Positions 47,469 to 56,020 of a stretch of DNA of 64,000 nt are shown one piece after another; positions within the stretch are counted from its first letter, which is position 1; each line of letters starts with the position of its first letter. The notes under the pieces are model-generated. The model was given only the letters and a program-made list of their open reading frames with translations, was not told the DNA's origin and searched no databases. Both the position numbers and the translations under genes were made by a program. This DNA comes from Salipaludibacillus daqingensis. Its GTDB lineage: Bacteria > Bacillota > Bacilli > Bacillales > Salisediminibacteriaceae. The DNA lies in NCBI RefSeq assembly GCF_029891575.1, contig NZ_JARZHF010000002.1:434001-498000 (forward strand), given 5' to 3'.

Positions 47469-49592
47469 TTAAGCCTTTTTGATTTTCACAGCTGCCACTT
47501 TGAATTCTGGCATTCTTGATGTTGGGTCTAAGGCTGGGCTCGTTAGTTTATTCACTGACAGTTCCTTGCCCCAGTGATAAGGAACAAAAATGTGATCTTT
47601 TCGAATGGCTTTTGTTATCTTTGCTTTGACTTCCATGTTCCCTCGTCTTGTTTCCAAATAGACGTAATCGCCATCTTTCAATGCATACCTTGACGCCATC
47701 TCAGGATGCATTTCCGCAAAAGGTTCTGGACATTGTTCCATTAAAAATGGCGTTCTTCTCGTTTGCGTTCCAGATAAATAATGAAATACAACTCGCCCTG
47801 TTGTTAATGTGATGGGATATTCTGCTGATGTGACTTCCCCAGGTTGTTGCCATCCAACTGCAGCTAAGTTCGCTCTGCCATCTTCCGTTCCAAACGAATC
47901 TTGGAACATTGTTGGTGTACCTGGATGATCTTCACTTGGACAAGGCCAAAACACACCATCTTCTTTTTCGATTCGATCATACGTAATACCGTAATAATCT
48001 GCTTTCCCACCTTTGGAAGCTAATCGAAATTCTTCATATATTTCAGGGACATTTTTGTAAGGAAAATACTTCCCTTTTCCCATTCGCTCTGCAATTAGCT
48101 GCATAATTTCCCAATCCGTTTTTGATTCTCCAACTGGTTCTCTTACTTTACGAATTCGAATCACTCGACCTTCAAGGTTTGTTGTTGTTCCTTCATCTTC
48201 CGCCCACGTAGTTGTTGGTAAAACCACATCAGCAAATTCACAAGTCTCAGATAAAAAGAAATCGGAGACGACCATGAAATCTAGTTTATTAAAGCTATCC
48301 CAAATATAATTATTATTCGGTGCTGAGACCGCTGGGTTGCTACAAATCACATGCATCGCACGTATGTTTCCTCGTTGAATTTTATCGAACATCTCATAAG
48401 CAGAAACACCAGCTTTCGGCATTTCTTCGGGCTCAATTCCCCAAACGCTTGAAACATATTTCACGTGTTCTGGATTATCTATTTTTCTGTATCCTGGCAA
48501 TGCGTCGGCTTTTTGACCGTGTTCTCTTCCCCCTTGACCGTTCCCTTGACCTGTGAATGTCGCTACACCAGAAGCGAACTTCCCAATTTGTCCTCTTAAA
48601 AGTGCCATTGATGTGTATAAACTTACATTATCGACACCTTTCATTTGCTGTTCGACCCCGCGGGCAAACATGACAACTGATCGAGGAGACTGTCCAAAAA
48701 TACGAGCAGCTTTCACTAGCTTTTCAACGGAAACTCCAGTGAGTTCCGATGTATATTCTGGTGTGAAAATTTTCACTGATTCTTTTAATTGTTCGTAATT
48801 ATTGCAACGCTCATCGACATATTTTTCGTCAACATAGCCTTCTTTAACGAGTAAATGCATCATCCCATTTGCTAATGCAGAGTCTGTTCCTGACTTCAAA
48901 TCCAAATGAACATCTGCAATTCTTGCTGTCGGTGTTTCCCTTGGATCGGCAACGATCATCTTGGCACCTTTGTCTCGTGCTTTCCAAAGCCATTGAATCG
49001 TTGTTGGATGACACTCTGCCGTATTTGATCCTGCCATAAAGAAACAGTCTGTATGTTCTAATTCCGGCCATGGTAATGTTGAGCCTCGATCAATACCTAG
49101 AGTCTTCATAAATCCACCTGCTGCAGATGACATACAAAAACGGCCGTTATAATCAACATACCTTGTTCCTAAAGCCACTCGGGCATATTTCCCGACTAAA
49201 TAACACTTTTCATTCGTCATGGAAACACCACCAAATACGGATAACGCATCCTTCCCATGTTCCGATTGAATTCTTTTATAATTCTTTTCAATAAGATCAA
49301 GTGCTTCTTCCCAAGAACTTTCAACGAATTCTCCATTCTTCTTGATTAAAGGCTTTTTAATTCTTTCTTCATGATCAACAGTTTGGTAGGCGGTTACGCC
49401 TTTCGGACACATTTTCCCCATTGTCACTGGCCAATCATATCGTGGTTCAACACCGACAACTTTTCCAGATTTTTCATTGACTCTTATATGCATGCCACAC
49501 TGCATGCCACAATAACAACAGTGTGTCGTAATTAATTTTTCACCTTCGTGGTGTAGATTTTTCACTCCAGGTTTAACAACAAACTGGGTCAT
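47469..49592 (-). CDS. NasC/NarB-type nitrate reductase catalytic subunit
   Basis: This molybdopterin oxidoreductase (707 aa) has an N-terminal 4Fe-4S motif CCYCGMQC...GKMCPKG, a probable Mo-binding Cys in RFCMSSAAGG, and the segment GQGNGQGGREHGQKADALPGYR-like stretch that is diagnostic of assimilatory NasC/NarB and Nap enzymes; only part is quoted elsewhere. No Tat signal, so it is cytoplasmic. The usual NasB reductase partner is absent; instead it is grouped with a ferredoxin, a Rieske protein and a cytochrome-like membrane protein, which suggests quinol-driven, respiratory use. Confidence 0.85.
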   Translation of the reverse strand: MTQFVVKPGVKNLHHEGEKLITTHCCYCGMQCGMHIRVNEKSGKVVGVEPRYDWPVTMGKMCPKGVTAYQTVDHEERIKKPLIKKNGEFVESSWEEALDLIEKNYKRIQSEHGKDALSVFGGVSMTNEKCYLVGKYARVALGTRYVDYNGRFCMSSAAGGFMKTLGIDRGSTLPWPELEHTDCFFMAGSNTAECHPTTIQWLWKARDKGAKMIVADPRETPTARIADVHLDLKSGTDSALANGMMHLLVKEGYVDEKYVDERCNNYEQLKESVKIFTPEYTSELTGVSVEKLVKAARIFGQSPRSVVMFARGVEQQMKGVDNVSLYTSMALLRGQIGKFASGVATFTGQGNGQGGREHGQKADALPGYRKIDNPEHVKYVSSVWGIEPEEMPKAGVSAYEMFDKIQRGNIRAMHVICSNPAVSAPNNNYIWDSFNKLDFMVVSDFFLSETCEFADVVLPTTTWAEDEGTTTNLEGRVIRIRKVREPVGESKTDWEIMQLIAERMGKGKYFPYKNVPEIYEEFRLASKGGKADYYGITYDRIEKEDGVFWPCPSEDHPGTPTMFQDSFGTEDGRANLAAVGWQQPGEVTSAEYPITLTTGRVVFHYLSGTQTRRTPFLMEQCPEPFAEMHPEMASRYALKDGDYVYLETRRGNMEVKAKITKAIRKDHIFVPYHWGKELSVNKLTSPALDPTSRMPEFKVAAVKIKKA

Positions 49593-50738
49593 TTAAAACT
49601 CCTCCTTCGCTTCTGCTGATTGATAAAACTCTTCTGACCGTTTTCGTCCAAATCCTGGCATGTGAATGCCATTGTTAGTTTCAATAGGTGTTGGTTTGCT
49701 ATTCGTTTTTTTAGGTAGATTGAGTTGACTCATCACTCTCAGTTTTCTTCGACAAGCCGGGCAATACTCCGCTAACCAATCTCCATCTTCATTTGTTAAA
49801 TCAAAGGCTTGGGCGCCTAACATAGCTTTCACGTCAGCAATTTGTTCATCGTTCGAATACAATTCATCACAACCAAGACATGTTTTCGTATCCACTTCAG
49901 GGGTTTCTTGGTAATTCATTGGGACCGACATTGCCATTGGTCTAATTGGTAAGTGGAACAACTTTCCGAACGGGAAGTAGATAAGAAATACAACAACGGT
50001 TATTTGATGTATTAAAGCTAACTGTGGATGCATCCACCCTCCTAGAAGCTTGTAAGATACGGTTAAAAATAATCCAGTCAGCGTCACCGCAAGAAGAATG
50101 TAAAGTGGAAACAAATCAAATTCTGCTCTTTGCGTCACTTGTAGGTCATGATTTTTTATTCTTCTAGTGATCGCCATTGCTAAGCCGATCAATAACATCG
50201 ATGCTGTAATGTTTAATCCTTCGAAAAACATCTGAGCAAGGAAACCATCTGGTGCCATTTCCAATGTTGGAATGCCGAATACGACCATTTGGTATGTTGT
50301 TGCATCGATTAATTTAAAATGCATCCAACCAAACGTTAATCCAAAAGTAATAGCGAGAGAACCGATACATCCCCAGGCGATTAACCAATGTTGCACTCCG
50401 CGGTATAATCCTCTTTTAAAGATAAATTTTTGTAAGATAATGTTATCAATCAATGTTTTTGTTATTGCTCTCCAATTTCGTTTTTGTCTCTTTTTCGTTT
50501 TCATATTTCGAATCGACCTTTTAATAACTTCATTCGTCGCTGGTCTCATTAACCAAGACGTCAGTCTAACTGTAATTCCTATGAAAAAGATAAACGATGA
50601 AACCATGTAACCAAACAGCATCCAATCCATATGGGAAAATTGCCCTGTCCCTACCCACATAAGGAAAAATAATACCGTTACAACGACAAAGGAATACATG
50701 CTTGCTTTTGAATAAAAAGACTTTTCTAATTGACTCAT
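49593..50738 (-). CDS. membrane cytochrome b-like protein with two CxxC motifs
   Basis: The 381-residue protein has six or seven helices; helices carry His residues at RGVQHWLIAWG, MHPQLALIHQIT and GKLFHLPIRPM, suitable for haem b as in NarI, DsrM and HdrE. The C-terminal cytoplasmic domain has CLGCDEL and CPACRRKL, probably a zinc or Fe-S site. It is the first gene of the operon; its stop directly adjoins the start of the catalytic subunit. It should take electrons from menaquinol and pass them to the ferredoxin. Confidence 0.8.
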   Translation of the reverse strand: MSQLEKSFYSKASMYSFVVVTVLFFLMWVGTGQFSHMDWMLFGYMVSSFIFFIGITVRLTSWLMRPATNEVIKRSIRNMKTKKRQKRNWRAITKTLIDNIILQKFIFKRGLYRGVQHWLIAWGCIGSLAITFGLTFGWMHFKLIDATTYQMVVFGIPTLEMAPDGFLAQMFFEGLNITASMLLIGLAMAITRRIKNHDLQVTQRAEFDLFPLYILLAVTLTGLFLTVSYKLLGGWMHPQLALIHQITVVVFLIYFPFGKLFHLPIRPMAMSVPMNYQETPEVDTKTCLGCDELYSNDEQIADVKAMLGAQAFDLTNEDGDWLAEYCPACRRKLRVMSQLNLPKKTNSKPTPIETNNGIHMPGFGRKRSEEFYQSAEAKEEF

Positions 50739-50875
50739 GTTTAACTCCCCTTCCTGATAAACCTTGTAGAGTTACGAATAACTCTTTTAATATGGTTGCT
50801 GTGATCTTAATGATTTCGATCACGTTAGCTCTTTCCGTTCATCAACGTTTCGTATCTCGCTAATGGGATAACTCT

Positions 50876-50941
50876 ATTGTAGAAGTTCATAATTCTCCTC
50901 ACTGTGCAATCAGTCACAGCAGATGTGTGATTTTCGTCACA
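50876..50941 (-). promoter_or_regulatory. Fnr-dependent promoter of the nitrate operon, two boxes
   Basis: TGTGATTTTCGTCACA at 50926-50941 is a perfect Fnr box and TGTGCAATCAGTCACA at 50903-50918 has one mismatch. TACAAT at 50881-50876 (minus strand) fits as -10, giving a start near 50869; the proximal box is then centred at -41.5 and the distal at -64.5. The 424 bases from 50739 to 51162 hold this promoter, a 131-base leader and no gene. Confidence 0.82.
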
Positions 50942-51108
50942 CCGACAAGCCGAATATGTCAATTTTATTAACATGTATTTTAAAAATGCTTTCACTAAGG
51001 GGTTTTGAATATGTAAGGTGAAAAATCATGTTCACAAAAATGTCATGACAGAAGTGATTATTAAGTGACGAAGCCCTAGAAAAAATGCTCTAGTTAACAA
51101 AATACATA

Positions 51109-51142
51109 AAAAAGCCAGCATGAGAATGAACTCACACTGGCA
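51109..51142 (-). terminator. terminator after the HesB-like gene
   Basis: GCCAGTGTGAG pairs with CTCATGCTGGC (two wobble pairs) with T6 following on the minus strand. Confidence 0.7.
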
Positions 51143-51162
51143 CTTCTATCAAAACTATTAAA

Positions 51163-51453
51163 TTAATCATCATGTCCAAACGATATCTCTTGTTTATCTT
51201 CGTCATATGATACTGCGAAATTTTGACCATCAAAATACCATTCGTCTTTCTTCTCTACATAAAATAATATACCCTCTTTTTCAATGGAAGCTGCTTTTTC
51301 ATCCGGAGTTTTTACTGCTACCCCTAATGAAAAACCTGTTTGAAAATCTCCACATCCACCGTATCGAACAAAAAATTGCACAGAATCACCGGATTTTACT
51401 TCTAATTCATTTTTAAACCATTTCAATGCTTCATCAGTTACTGTCATATTCAT
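51163..51453 (-). CDS. HesB/IscA-like protein (YneR family)
   Basis: The 96-residue protein matches the YneR branch of the HesB-like fold, with an N-terminal MTVTDEALKWFKNEL, the RYGGCGDFQTGFSLG segment, and a DEWYFDGQNFAVSYD end. Only one Cys is retained, so it is probably not a classic Fe-S scaffold. Function unknown. GGAGGGGT precedes the start. It stands between the nitrate operon and the Crp-like gene, read on the same strand as the former. Confidence 0.82.
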   Translation of the reverse strand: MNMTVTDEALKWFKNELEVKSGDSVQFFVRYGGCGDFQTGFSLGVAVKTPDEKAASIEKEGILFYVEKKDEWYFDGQNFAVSYDEDKQEISFGHDD

Positions 51454-51641
51454 ATTACCCCTCCAATAAACACGTCATCTCTCATGTTATTCCCTAAATG
51501 CAATGGCAAAAAACACAATAACCGTTCGGACAGAATAAATCAAAAGATTGGAAATAGTACTTTTCATTTTAGTTTCCATCATGTATGGTTAATTTGGTAA
51601 ATTAATTCAAGTACTTATAATAAAAGGAGTGTGTTGCGTTT

Positions 51642-52331
51642 ATGCCTTCTCATTCGTTCATTAATACAATTTCAATTTTTTCTAGTCTCCCAGTCCATAT
51701 TAAAGAACAATTGCAAGAAATCATTTTAACAAAAACGGCTACGAAAGGCGAGATCCTATTCCATGAAACGGAACCCGCTGAATCCATTTATTTTATCAAT
51801 GAAGGAAAAGTTAAATTAACCAAAAGTAGCTCTGACGGGAAAGAAATCGTCTTGAATATTCGTCAACAAGGGGAAATTTTTGCTGAAGTTGCCTTGTTTA
51901 GCCCTCATGATACGACATATCCTGCTACTGCAAAAGTGATGGAAGGCGGTACCATATCTTTTATTCGAAATGAAGATTTAGAAATGTTTCTTACAGAACA
52001 CCCTGAGCTTGGGATGGCTATTTTCAGAATCATGGCAGAAAGATTAAGAATTTCCCAATCAACATTAAGAGACGTGGCCTTATACGGAAAACTCAGTGCA
52101 TTGGCTGCAACATTAGTAAGGTTAACAGAAGATTATGGAATTGAAAAAGAAGATGGTGTCTATATAGATATTAAACTTACCCATGAAGATTTAGGTAATT
52201 TCTTTGGTGCAACAAGAGAAAGTGTCACTAGAATGATGAATCAATTAAAGAAACAACAAATCCTTAGTAAAAAGCAAGGATACCTTATCATTCATAATGT
52301 AGAAGATTTACGCAGTTACATGAACAAATAA
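51642..52331 (+). CDS. Crp/Fnr family regulator without cluster cysteines
   Basis: The 229-residue protein has the cyclic-nucleotide-like barrel (residues 15-130) and a helix-turn-helix with GATRESVTRMMNQLKK. It lacks the C-terminal Cys cluster of the two Fnr proteins and has no Cys in the barrel, so it must sense another signal or act through a cofactor. The recognition helix keeps Glu and Arg, so it may bind the same TGTGA half sites. It is followed by a membrane gene in the same direction. Confidence 0.82.
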   Translation: MPSHSFINTISIFSSLPVHIKEQLQEIILTKTATKGEILFHETEPAESIYFINEGKVKLTKSSSDGKEIVLNIRQQGEIFAEVALFSPHDTTYPATAKVMEGGTISFIRNEDLEMFLTEHPELGMAIFRIMAERLRISQSTLRDVALYGKLSALAATLVRLTEDYGIEKEDGVYIDIKLTHEDLGNFFGATRESVTRMMNQLKKQQILSKKQGYLIIHNVEDLRSYMNK

Positions 52332-52366
52332 GCTGAAGGAATATATAAAAGGTGGCGTGTACAACA

Positions 52367-52762
52367 ATGAACATTCAACTGATCAGCTACGTTGGATATA
52401 TGACATTCTTCATCATGCTATTTAATATTTCTATTTACGGATTATTTCTTTTTATTAGAAAATCAAAAAATCCACTCTATCGAAAAAAAACTGCTAAAGT
52501 TGCACGAGTTTGGATGAAAATCCATAGACCGGCAGCTTGGCTTGCGTTTTTTCTCGTATTTATTCATGGAGTCATGGCATTAACACATTTTAATTTATCG
52601 TCTTTTTCATTATTGACGGGAATAATTAGTTTTTTCTTTTTACTTCTTTTGATGATTACGGGGTGGATTCGTAACCAAAAAGCAACTGGTAAAAGAAAAA
52701 GATTTCATCGTTACGCCTCTTTTATTTTTATCATCATTGTTATAATACATATAGTCATTTGA
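52367..52762 (+). CDS. four-helix membrane protein with paired His, cytochrome b-like
   Basis: Four membrane helices fill 131 residues. Conserved-looking His lie in WMKIHRPAAWLAFF, LVFIHGVMALTH, RFHRYASFIF and IVIIHIVI, spaced as pairs within helices, as in small b-type cytochromes or ferric-reductase-like domains. The start at 52367 has AAAGGTGG upstream. It lies 35 bases after the Crp-like gene, so the two are likely co-transcribed; a redox role under its control is an inference. Confidence 0.6.
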   Translation: MNIQLISYVGYMTFFIMLFNISIYGLFLFIRKSKNPLYRKKTAKVARVWMKIHRPAAWLAFFLVFIHGVMALTHFNLSSFSLLTGIISFFFLLLLMITGWIRNQKATGKRKRFHRYASFIFIIIVIIHIVI

Positions 52763-52960
52763 GTTGAACACATAAACTATTTTGTAGATTTCGTTCTTTT
52801 ATCTCCATTCTCAAAAAAAGAGAAATACACCGACTCCAGTTTTGCTCGTCTAAAGCCAGCAAGGTTGGGAACTCTTCTCACTACCTATTTCACGAATTCA
52901 AGTATCAGACTGTCTGCCAGCATCAAGGTCCTTCCTAAATAACAAACAATCTTAATCTCA

Positions 52961-53176
52961 GAAAAAAAGCGACTGCCATAGGCAGTCGCTTTTCCGTTCA
53001 TATGATTGGGGGTCATAAGAACGACATCATGCATTCACATGTGTTCGGTTTGTACGTCATTCTTTGGCAACATTGTTAGTCTTGGGGGGACTAACACCAA
53101 ATAAACGTTGGGTTCTTATATAAAGGAAGTAAAGCTATGCATCGCTTTACAGCTATTATTAGCCATCTAGCAATAC
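52961..53176 (-). ncRNA. candidate Fnr-activated small RNA, about 216 nt
   Basis: The minus strand from a predicted start at 53176 runs without an ORF that has a ribosome site to a strong terminator: GCGACTGCC/GGCAGTCGC with a TAT loop, then T7 (52989-52962). Inside are GTAAAGC/GCTTTAC (53129-53150), GTTAGTC/GACTAAC (53075-53095) with loop CCCCCAA, and a weaker ATGA/TCAT hairpin around GACCCCCAATC. C-rich loops are a hallmark of Firmicutes sRNAs that block ribosome sites. An Fnr box sits at -41.5. The terminator may also serve the moa operon, which is the main alternative. Confidence 0.55.
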
Positions 53177-53182
53177 AAGTAT

Positions 53183-53225
53183 AGTATATAAGTTTCTAGC
53201 TTAAATTTCTGTGAACTTGATCACA
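53183..53225 (-). promoter_or_regulatory. Fnr-dependent class II promoter of the candidate sRNA
   Basis: TGTGAACTTGATCACA at 53210-53225 is a perfect box. TATACT at 53188-53183 (minus strand) is the -10, placing the box at -41.5. The arrangement is the same as before the haemerythrin gene, including the identical -10. The box lies only 45 bases downstream of the moaD stop. Confidence 0.72.
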
Positions 53226-53269
53226 TTTCCTCTTTATTTATCGTAGTGTGTGTGAACAATTTATGACGA

Positions 53270-53506
53270 TTATCCCCCACTAACGGGTGGAATAAATGCA
53301 ACTAAATCGCCTCTATGAACCAACACGTTATCTTCAGCATATTCTTCATTAATAGCTGCCATCGCCGATTGGATTCCTTTTACGTTAGGATAATCATCTG
53401 TAAGTTTTTTTCGTATCTCTCCGACTGAGATCTCATCGACAGTTAATTCAACTTCGCGTTTTCCAACTGTTTCTTCTAATTCGGCAAATAGTAAAATACG
53501 TATCAT
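53270..53506 (-). CDS. moaD: molybdopterin synthase small subunit MoaD
   Basis: MoaD is the ubiquitin-like sulfur carrier that donates sulfur to precursor Z with MoaE. The 78-residue protein ends in the required Gly-Gly (PPVSGG). The start overlaps the moaE stop as ATGA. It is the last gene of moeA-mobB-moaE-moaD. Confidence 0.94.
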   Translation of the reverse strand: MIRILLFAELEETVGKREVELTVDEISVGEIRKKLTDDYPNVKGIQSAMAAINEEYAEDNVLVHRGDLVAFIPPVSGG

Positions 53507-53976
53507 TTTTCCAATTCCTCCTTATCTGGCTTTCCATCAGGATAGGCATTCGTTTCTAACTGATCTCCTATCCATTCTTCTCCATCTTCCCAATGTTCTT
53601 TTTTCCAAATAGGAACAATTTCTTTAATCCTTTCAATTGCGTACCGACTTCCTTCAAAAGAATCTGCTCGATGTGGCGTTGAGACAGCAATAACAACTGC
53701 TATATCAGATATTTTTAATTCCCCAACCCTGTGTGTAATTGCTACTTTAGCTTCTGGGAACTTCTCTTGAATCTCTGATCCTATTTGAGCCAATTTTTTC
53801 TCCGCCATCGGTATATAAGCATCATATTTTAAATATAGTGTTTTTTTCTCTTTTGTCATCTCGCGAACTGTTCCAATAAATGTATTGATAGCCCCAGCAT
53901 TTCGGTCTTCCACTTTTTTTATAATCGAATCAATTTCGATTGGTCTTTCGATTATTTCGAAAAATTTGTCTGTCAT
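53503..53976 (-). CDS. moaE: molybdopterin synthase catalytic subunit MoaE
   Basis: MoaE, with MoaD, converts precursor Z to molybdopterin. The 157 residues show AGAINTFIGTVREMT, HRVGELKISDIAVVIAVST, and the catalytic Lys in PIWKKEHWEDG. It overlaps the end of mobB as TAATG and the start of moaD, so the four genes are tightly coupled. Confidence 0.95.
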   Translation of the reverse strand: MTDKFFEIIERPIEIDSIIKKVEDRNAGAINTFIGTVREMTKEKKTLYLKYDAYIPMAEKKLAQIGSEIQEKFPEAKVAITHRVGELKISDIAVVIAVSTPHRADSFEGSRYAIERIKEIVPIWKKEHWEDGEEWIGDQLETNAYPDGKPDKEELEK

Positions 53977-54500
53977 TAAAACTCCCCCTTGTCAATTTGT
54001 TCGTTAAACCAATGTGAATATTGCTTCAACTCATCGATATGAAAAGAAGCTAGAGGATATTTTTCTTTCAAGCTTAACATAAGTTCCTTTTCCCAATAAA
54101 TAATTGCTTTTACATCGTTCGTTTGACGAAGTAATTTTTCATCTTTTGGAGAACGGATCACAACTGTTTTCGGATAGAATTCTTTTTTAAATCCCTCAAT
54201 CAGAAGAACATCTAACGAAATGACCTCGTACATGCGGATATAATCATCTAAACGAAACGATTGGTTATGATGAACAATCCAACTCAACTCGTTATCACTT
54301 GCAACCAACGTCCCTAACGCACCAGCATCCCTATGTTTGACGGTATCCTTTTTTTCAGCTTCTTTTACTAGAGGACTATTATCTCCATGATGTTTAATCG
54401 TAGCAACTTTTAATTGCCGCTTTGTTAACGATTCAATTAAAGCTGATACAATGGTAGTTTTTCCAGAATTTGAAAAGCCTACAACCTGATGAATGATCAT
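53976..54500 (-). CDS. mobB: molybdopterin-guanine dinucleotide biosynthesis adaptor MobB
   Basis: MobB binds GTP and helps MobA form the guanine dinucleotide cofactor. The P-loop GFSNSGKTTIVSALI is at residues 8-22, with the later KHHGDN and VLLIEGFKKE strands. The 174-residue protein overlaps moeA by ATGA. A mobA gene is not in this window. Confidence 0.92.
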   Translation of the reverse strand: MIIHQVVGFSNSGKTTIVSALIESLTKRQLKVATIKHHGDNSPLVKEAEKKDTVKHRDAGALGTLVASDNELSWIVHHNQSFRLDDYIRMYEVISLDVLLIEGFKKEFYPKTVVIRSPKDEKLLRQTNDVKAIIYWEKELMLSLKEKYPLASFHIDELKQYSHWFNEQIDKGEF

Positions 54501-55792
54501 TTTTTTGGTTGCCTTACTTTAATAAAATCTTTCAAAGGAACATCACTGCCTTCTGAGAATAAAAGTAACATATCTACTTCATCCCCTGCTTTGTAACCCC
54601 TAGTACCACCTGGAACAGCTACGAGAGCATCTGTATAAGCTAAAGAGGTAACCACTTGAGACTTATCCATTCCAACTGGGCTTGCAAATATTTGTCCTTT
54701 CTCATATTCAACCTTACTTCGAATAAATCTCGTAAACGGATTTGGTTTAGGAAAATCTGCCGTCAATGTTCCTTTTACGATTTGTAAGTATGGCTTCGAT
54801 GAATTTAAAAAAGTCTTTACCCAAGGCCTTGCATAAAGTTCAAAACCCACAAAGCAGGCGGATGGATTACCAGAGAGCCCAAACAAAAGCTGCCCATCCT
54901 TTTCAGCAACTGTCGTCACACTTCCAGGGCGCATTGCAATCTTATTAAATAAAACGTTTGCACCTAACTTTGCATAAATTTGAGGTAAAAAATCAAAATC
55001 TCCTACGGAAACCCCACCTGTCGTAATTAGAGCATCCACTTTCGTTAATGCACTAGAAATAGCTTGAAAGCAAAGCTCAAAGTCATCTTCTAATTTACCA
55101 AAATAAACAGGTTCTGCACCCGCTTGGCGAATTTGGGATATCATCATATATGCATTACTATTTCGGATTTTACCAGGTTGAAGCTCTTGATCGACATCTA
55201 ATAATTCTGTTCCAGTAGCATAAATCCCTATTTTAGGTTTTTTGGAAACGGGAACTTGTCCATACCCAAAAGTAGCCAACACAGCAATAACTCCTGCAGT
55301 TATTTTTGTTCCTGCTTCAACAACTACTTCTCCTTTAGAAGTTTCTTCCCCTTCTTTAGATACGTAATCGCCTGCTTGAAAAGCTCGTTTTATTTCAATA
55401 AATGTTTTGCCAGACTCTACTTTTTCCGTAGCTAGCTCAAACATTACAATCGTATCACACATTTCAGGCATGATTGTACCTGTCATCACTCTTACCGCCT
55501 GACCAGGTTTTAGTAACTTTTTTGAGACATGACCCGCTCCAACAGTTTCAATAACCTCTAACATAACTGGTTTATCTTGTGATGCTGTTTTCGTATCCTC
55601 ACTTCTTACTGCAAATCCATCCAAAGGTGAACGATCAAATGGTGGAATTGGATGATCGGCAACGATGTTTTCGGCTAAGTACCTTCCCTCCGCCTCAGCT
55701 AAATCTATATGTTCCATATCTCCTTTGATTGCATGTTTCATGACGCGCGTTACAGCTTCATTCACTTTTATGGCTTCACGCTGTTCAAACAT
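54497..55792 (-). CDS. moeA: molybdopterin molybdotransferase MoeA
   Basis: MoeA inserts molybdenum into adenylylated molybdopterin. The 431-residue protein has all family parts: PIPPFDRSPLDGFAVRS, the MTGTIMPEMCD segment, ALITTGGVSVGDFDFLP and FGLSGNPSACFVGFE. The ATG at 55792 is chosen, with GGGTGACA upstream. It is the first gene of the cofactor operon that supplies the nitrate reductase next door. No Fnr box is visible upstream. Confidence 0.95.
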   Translation of the reverse strand: MFEQREAIKVNEAVTRVMKHAIKGDMEHIDLAEAEGRYLAENIVADHPIPPFDRSPLDGFAVRSEDTKTASQDKPVMLEVIETVGAGHVSKKLLKPGQAVRVMTGTIMPEMCDTIVMFELATEKVESGKTFIEIKRAFQAGDYVSKEGEETSKGEVVVEAGTKITAGVIAVLATFGYGQVPVSKKPKIGIYATGTELLDVDQELQPGKIRNSNAYMMISQIRQAGAEPVYFGKLEDDFELCFQAISSALTKVDALITTGGVSVGDFDFLPQIYAKLGANVLFNKIAMRPGSVTTVAEKDGQLLFGLSGNPSACFVGFELYARPWVKTFLNSSKPYLQIVKGTLTADFPKPNPFTRFIRSKVEYEKGQIFASPVGMDKSQVVTSLAYTDALVAVPGGTRGYKAGDEVDMLLLFSEGSDVPLKDFIKVRQPKK

Positions 55793-55981
55793 AGTGTCAC
55801 CCACATCCTTTCTTAATCAATCTCTCTCCATTTTACCAATAACCTATTTATTATGTGTTGAACATTTTCAAAACTTTTTTACATGTTTTTTTCAAAACTC
55901 TTCATGAAGACTTGTTCTTTTTATTTAAGCGGCATATGGAACATTGGTTCGTTATCATTGTTAATATAGACTGACATGTTG

Positions 55982-56013
55982 AAAAAGCTGCCAATTAATT
56001 ATTCGGCAGCTTT
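55982..56013 (-). terminator. terminator after the sco gene
   Basis: AAAGCTGCC pairs with GGCAGCTTT; on the minus strand it is followed by T-rich sequence. Confidence 0.78.
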
Positions 56014-56020
56014 CCTCTCA

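Noticed and set aside
43196-50738. Standard NarGHJI respiratory nitrate reductase
   Set aside because: The catalytic subunit is only 707 residues with Nas/Nap-type motifs, and no NarH, NarJ or typical NarI is present.
50800-50824. TGTGA and TCACG in the nitrate operon leader
   Set aside because: The spacer is 15 bases, not six, and it lies downstream of the predicted start.
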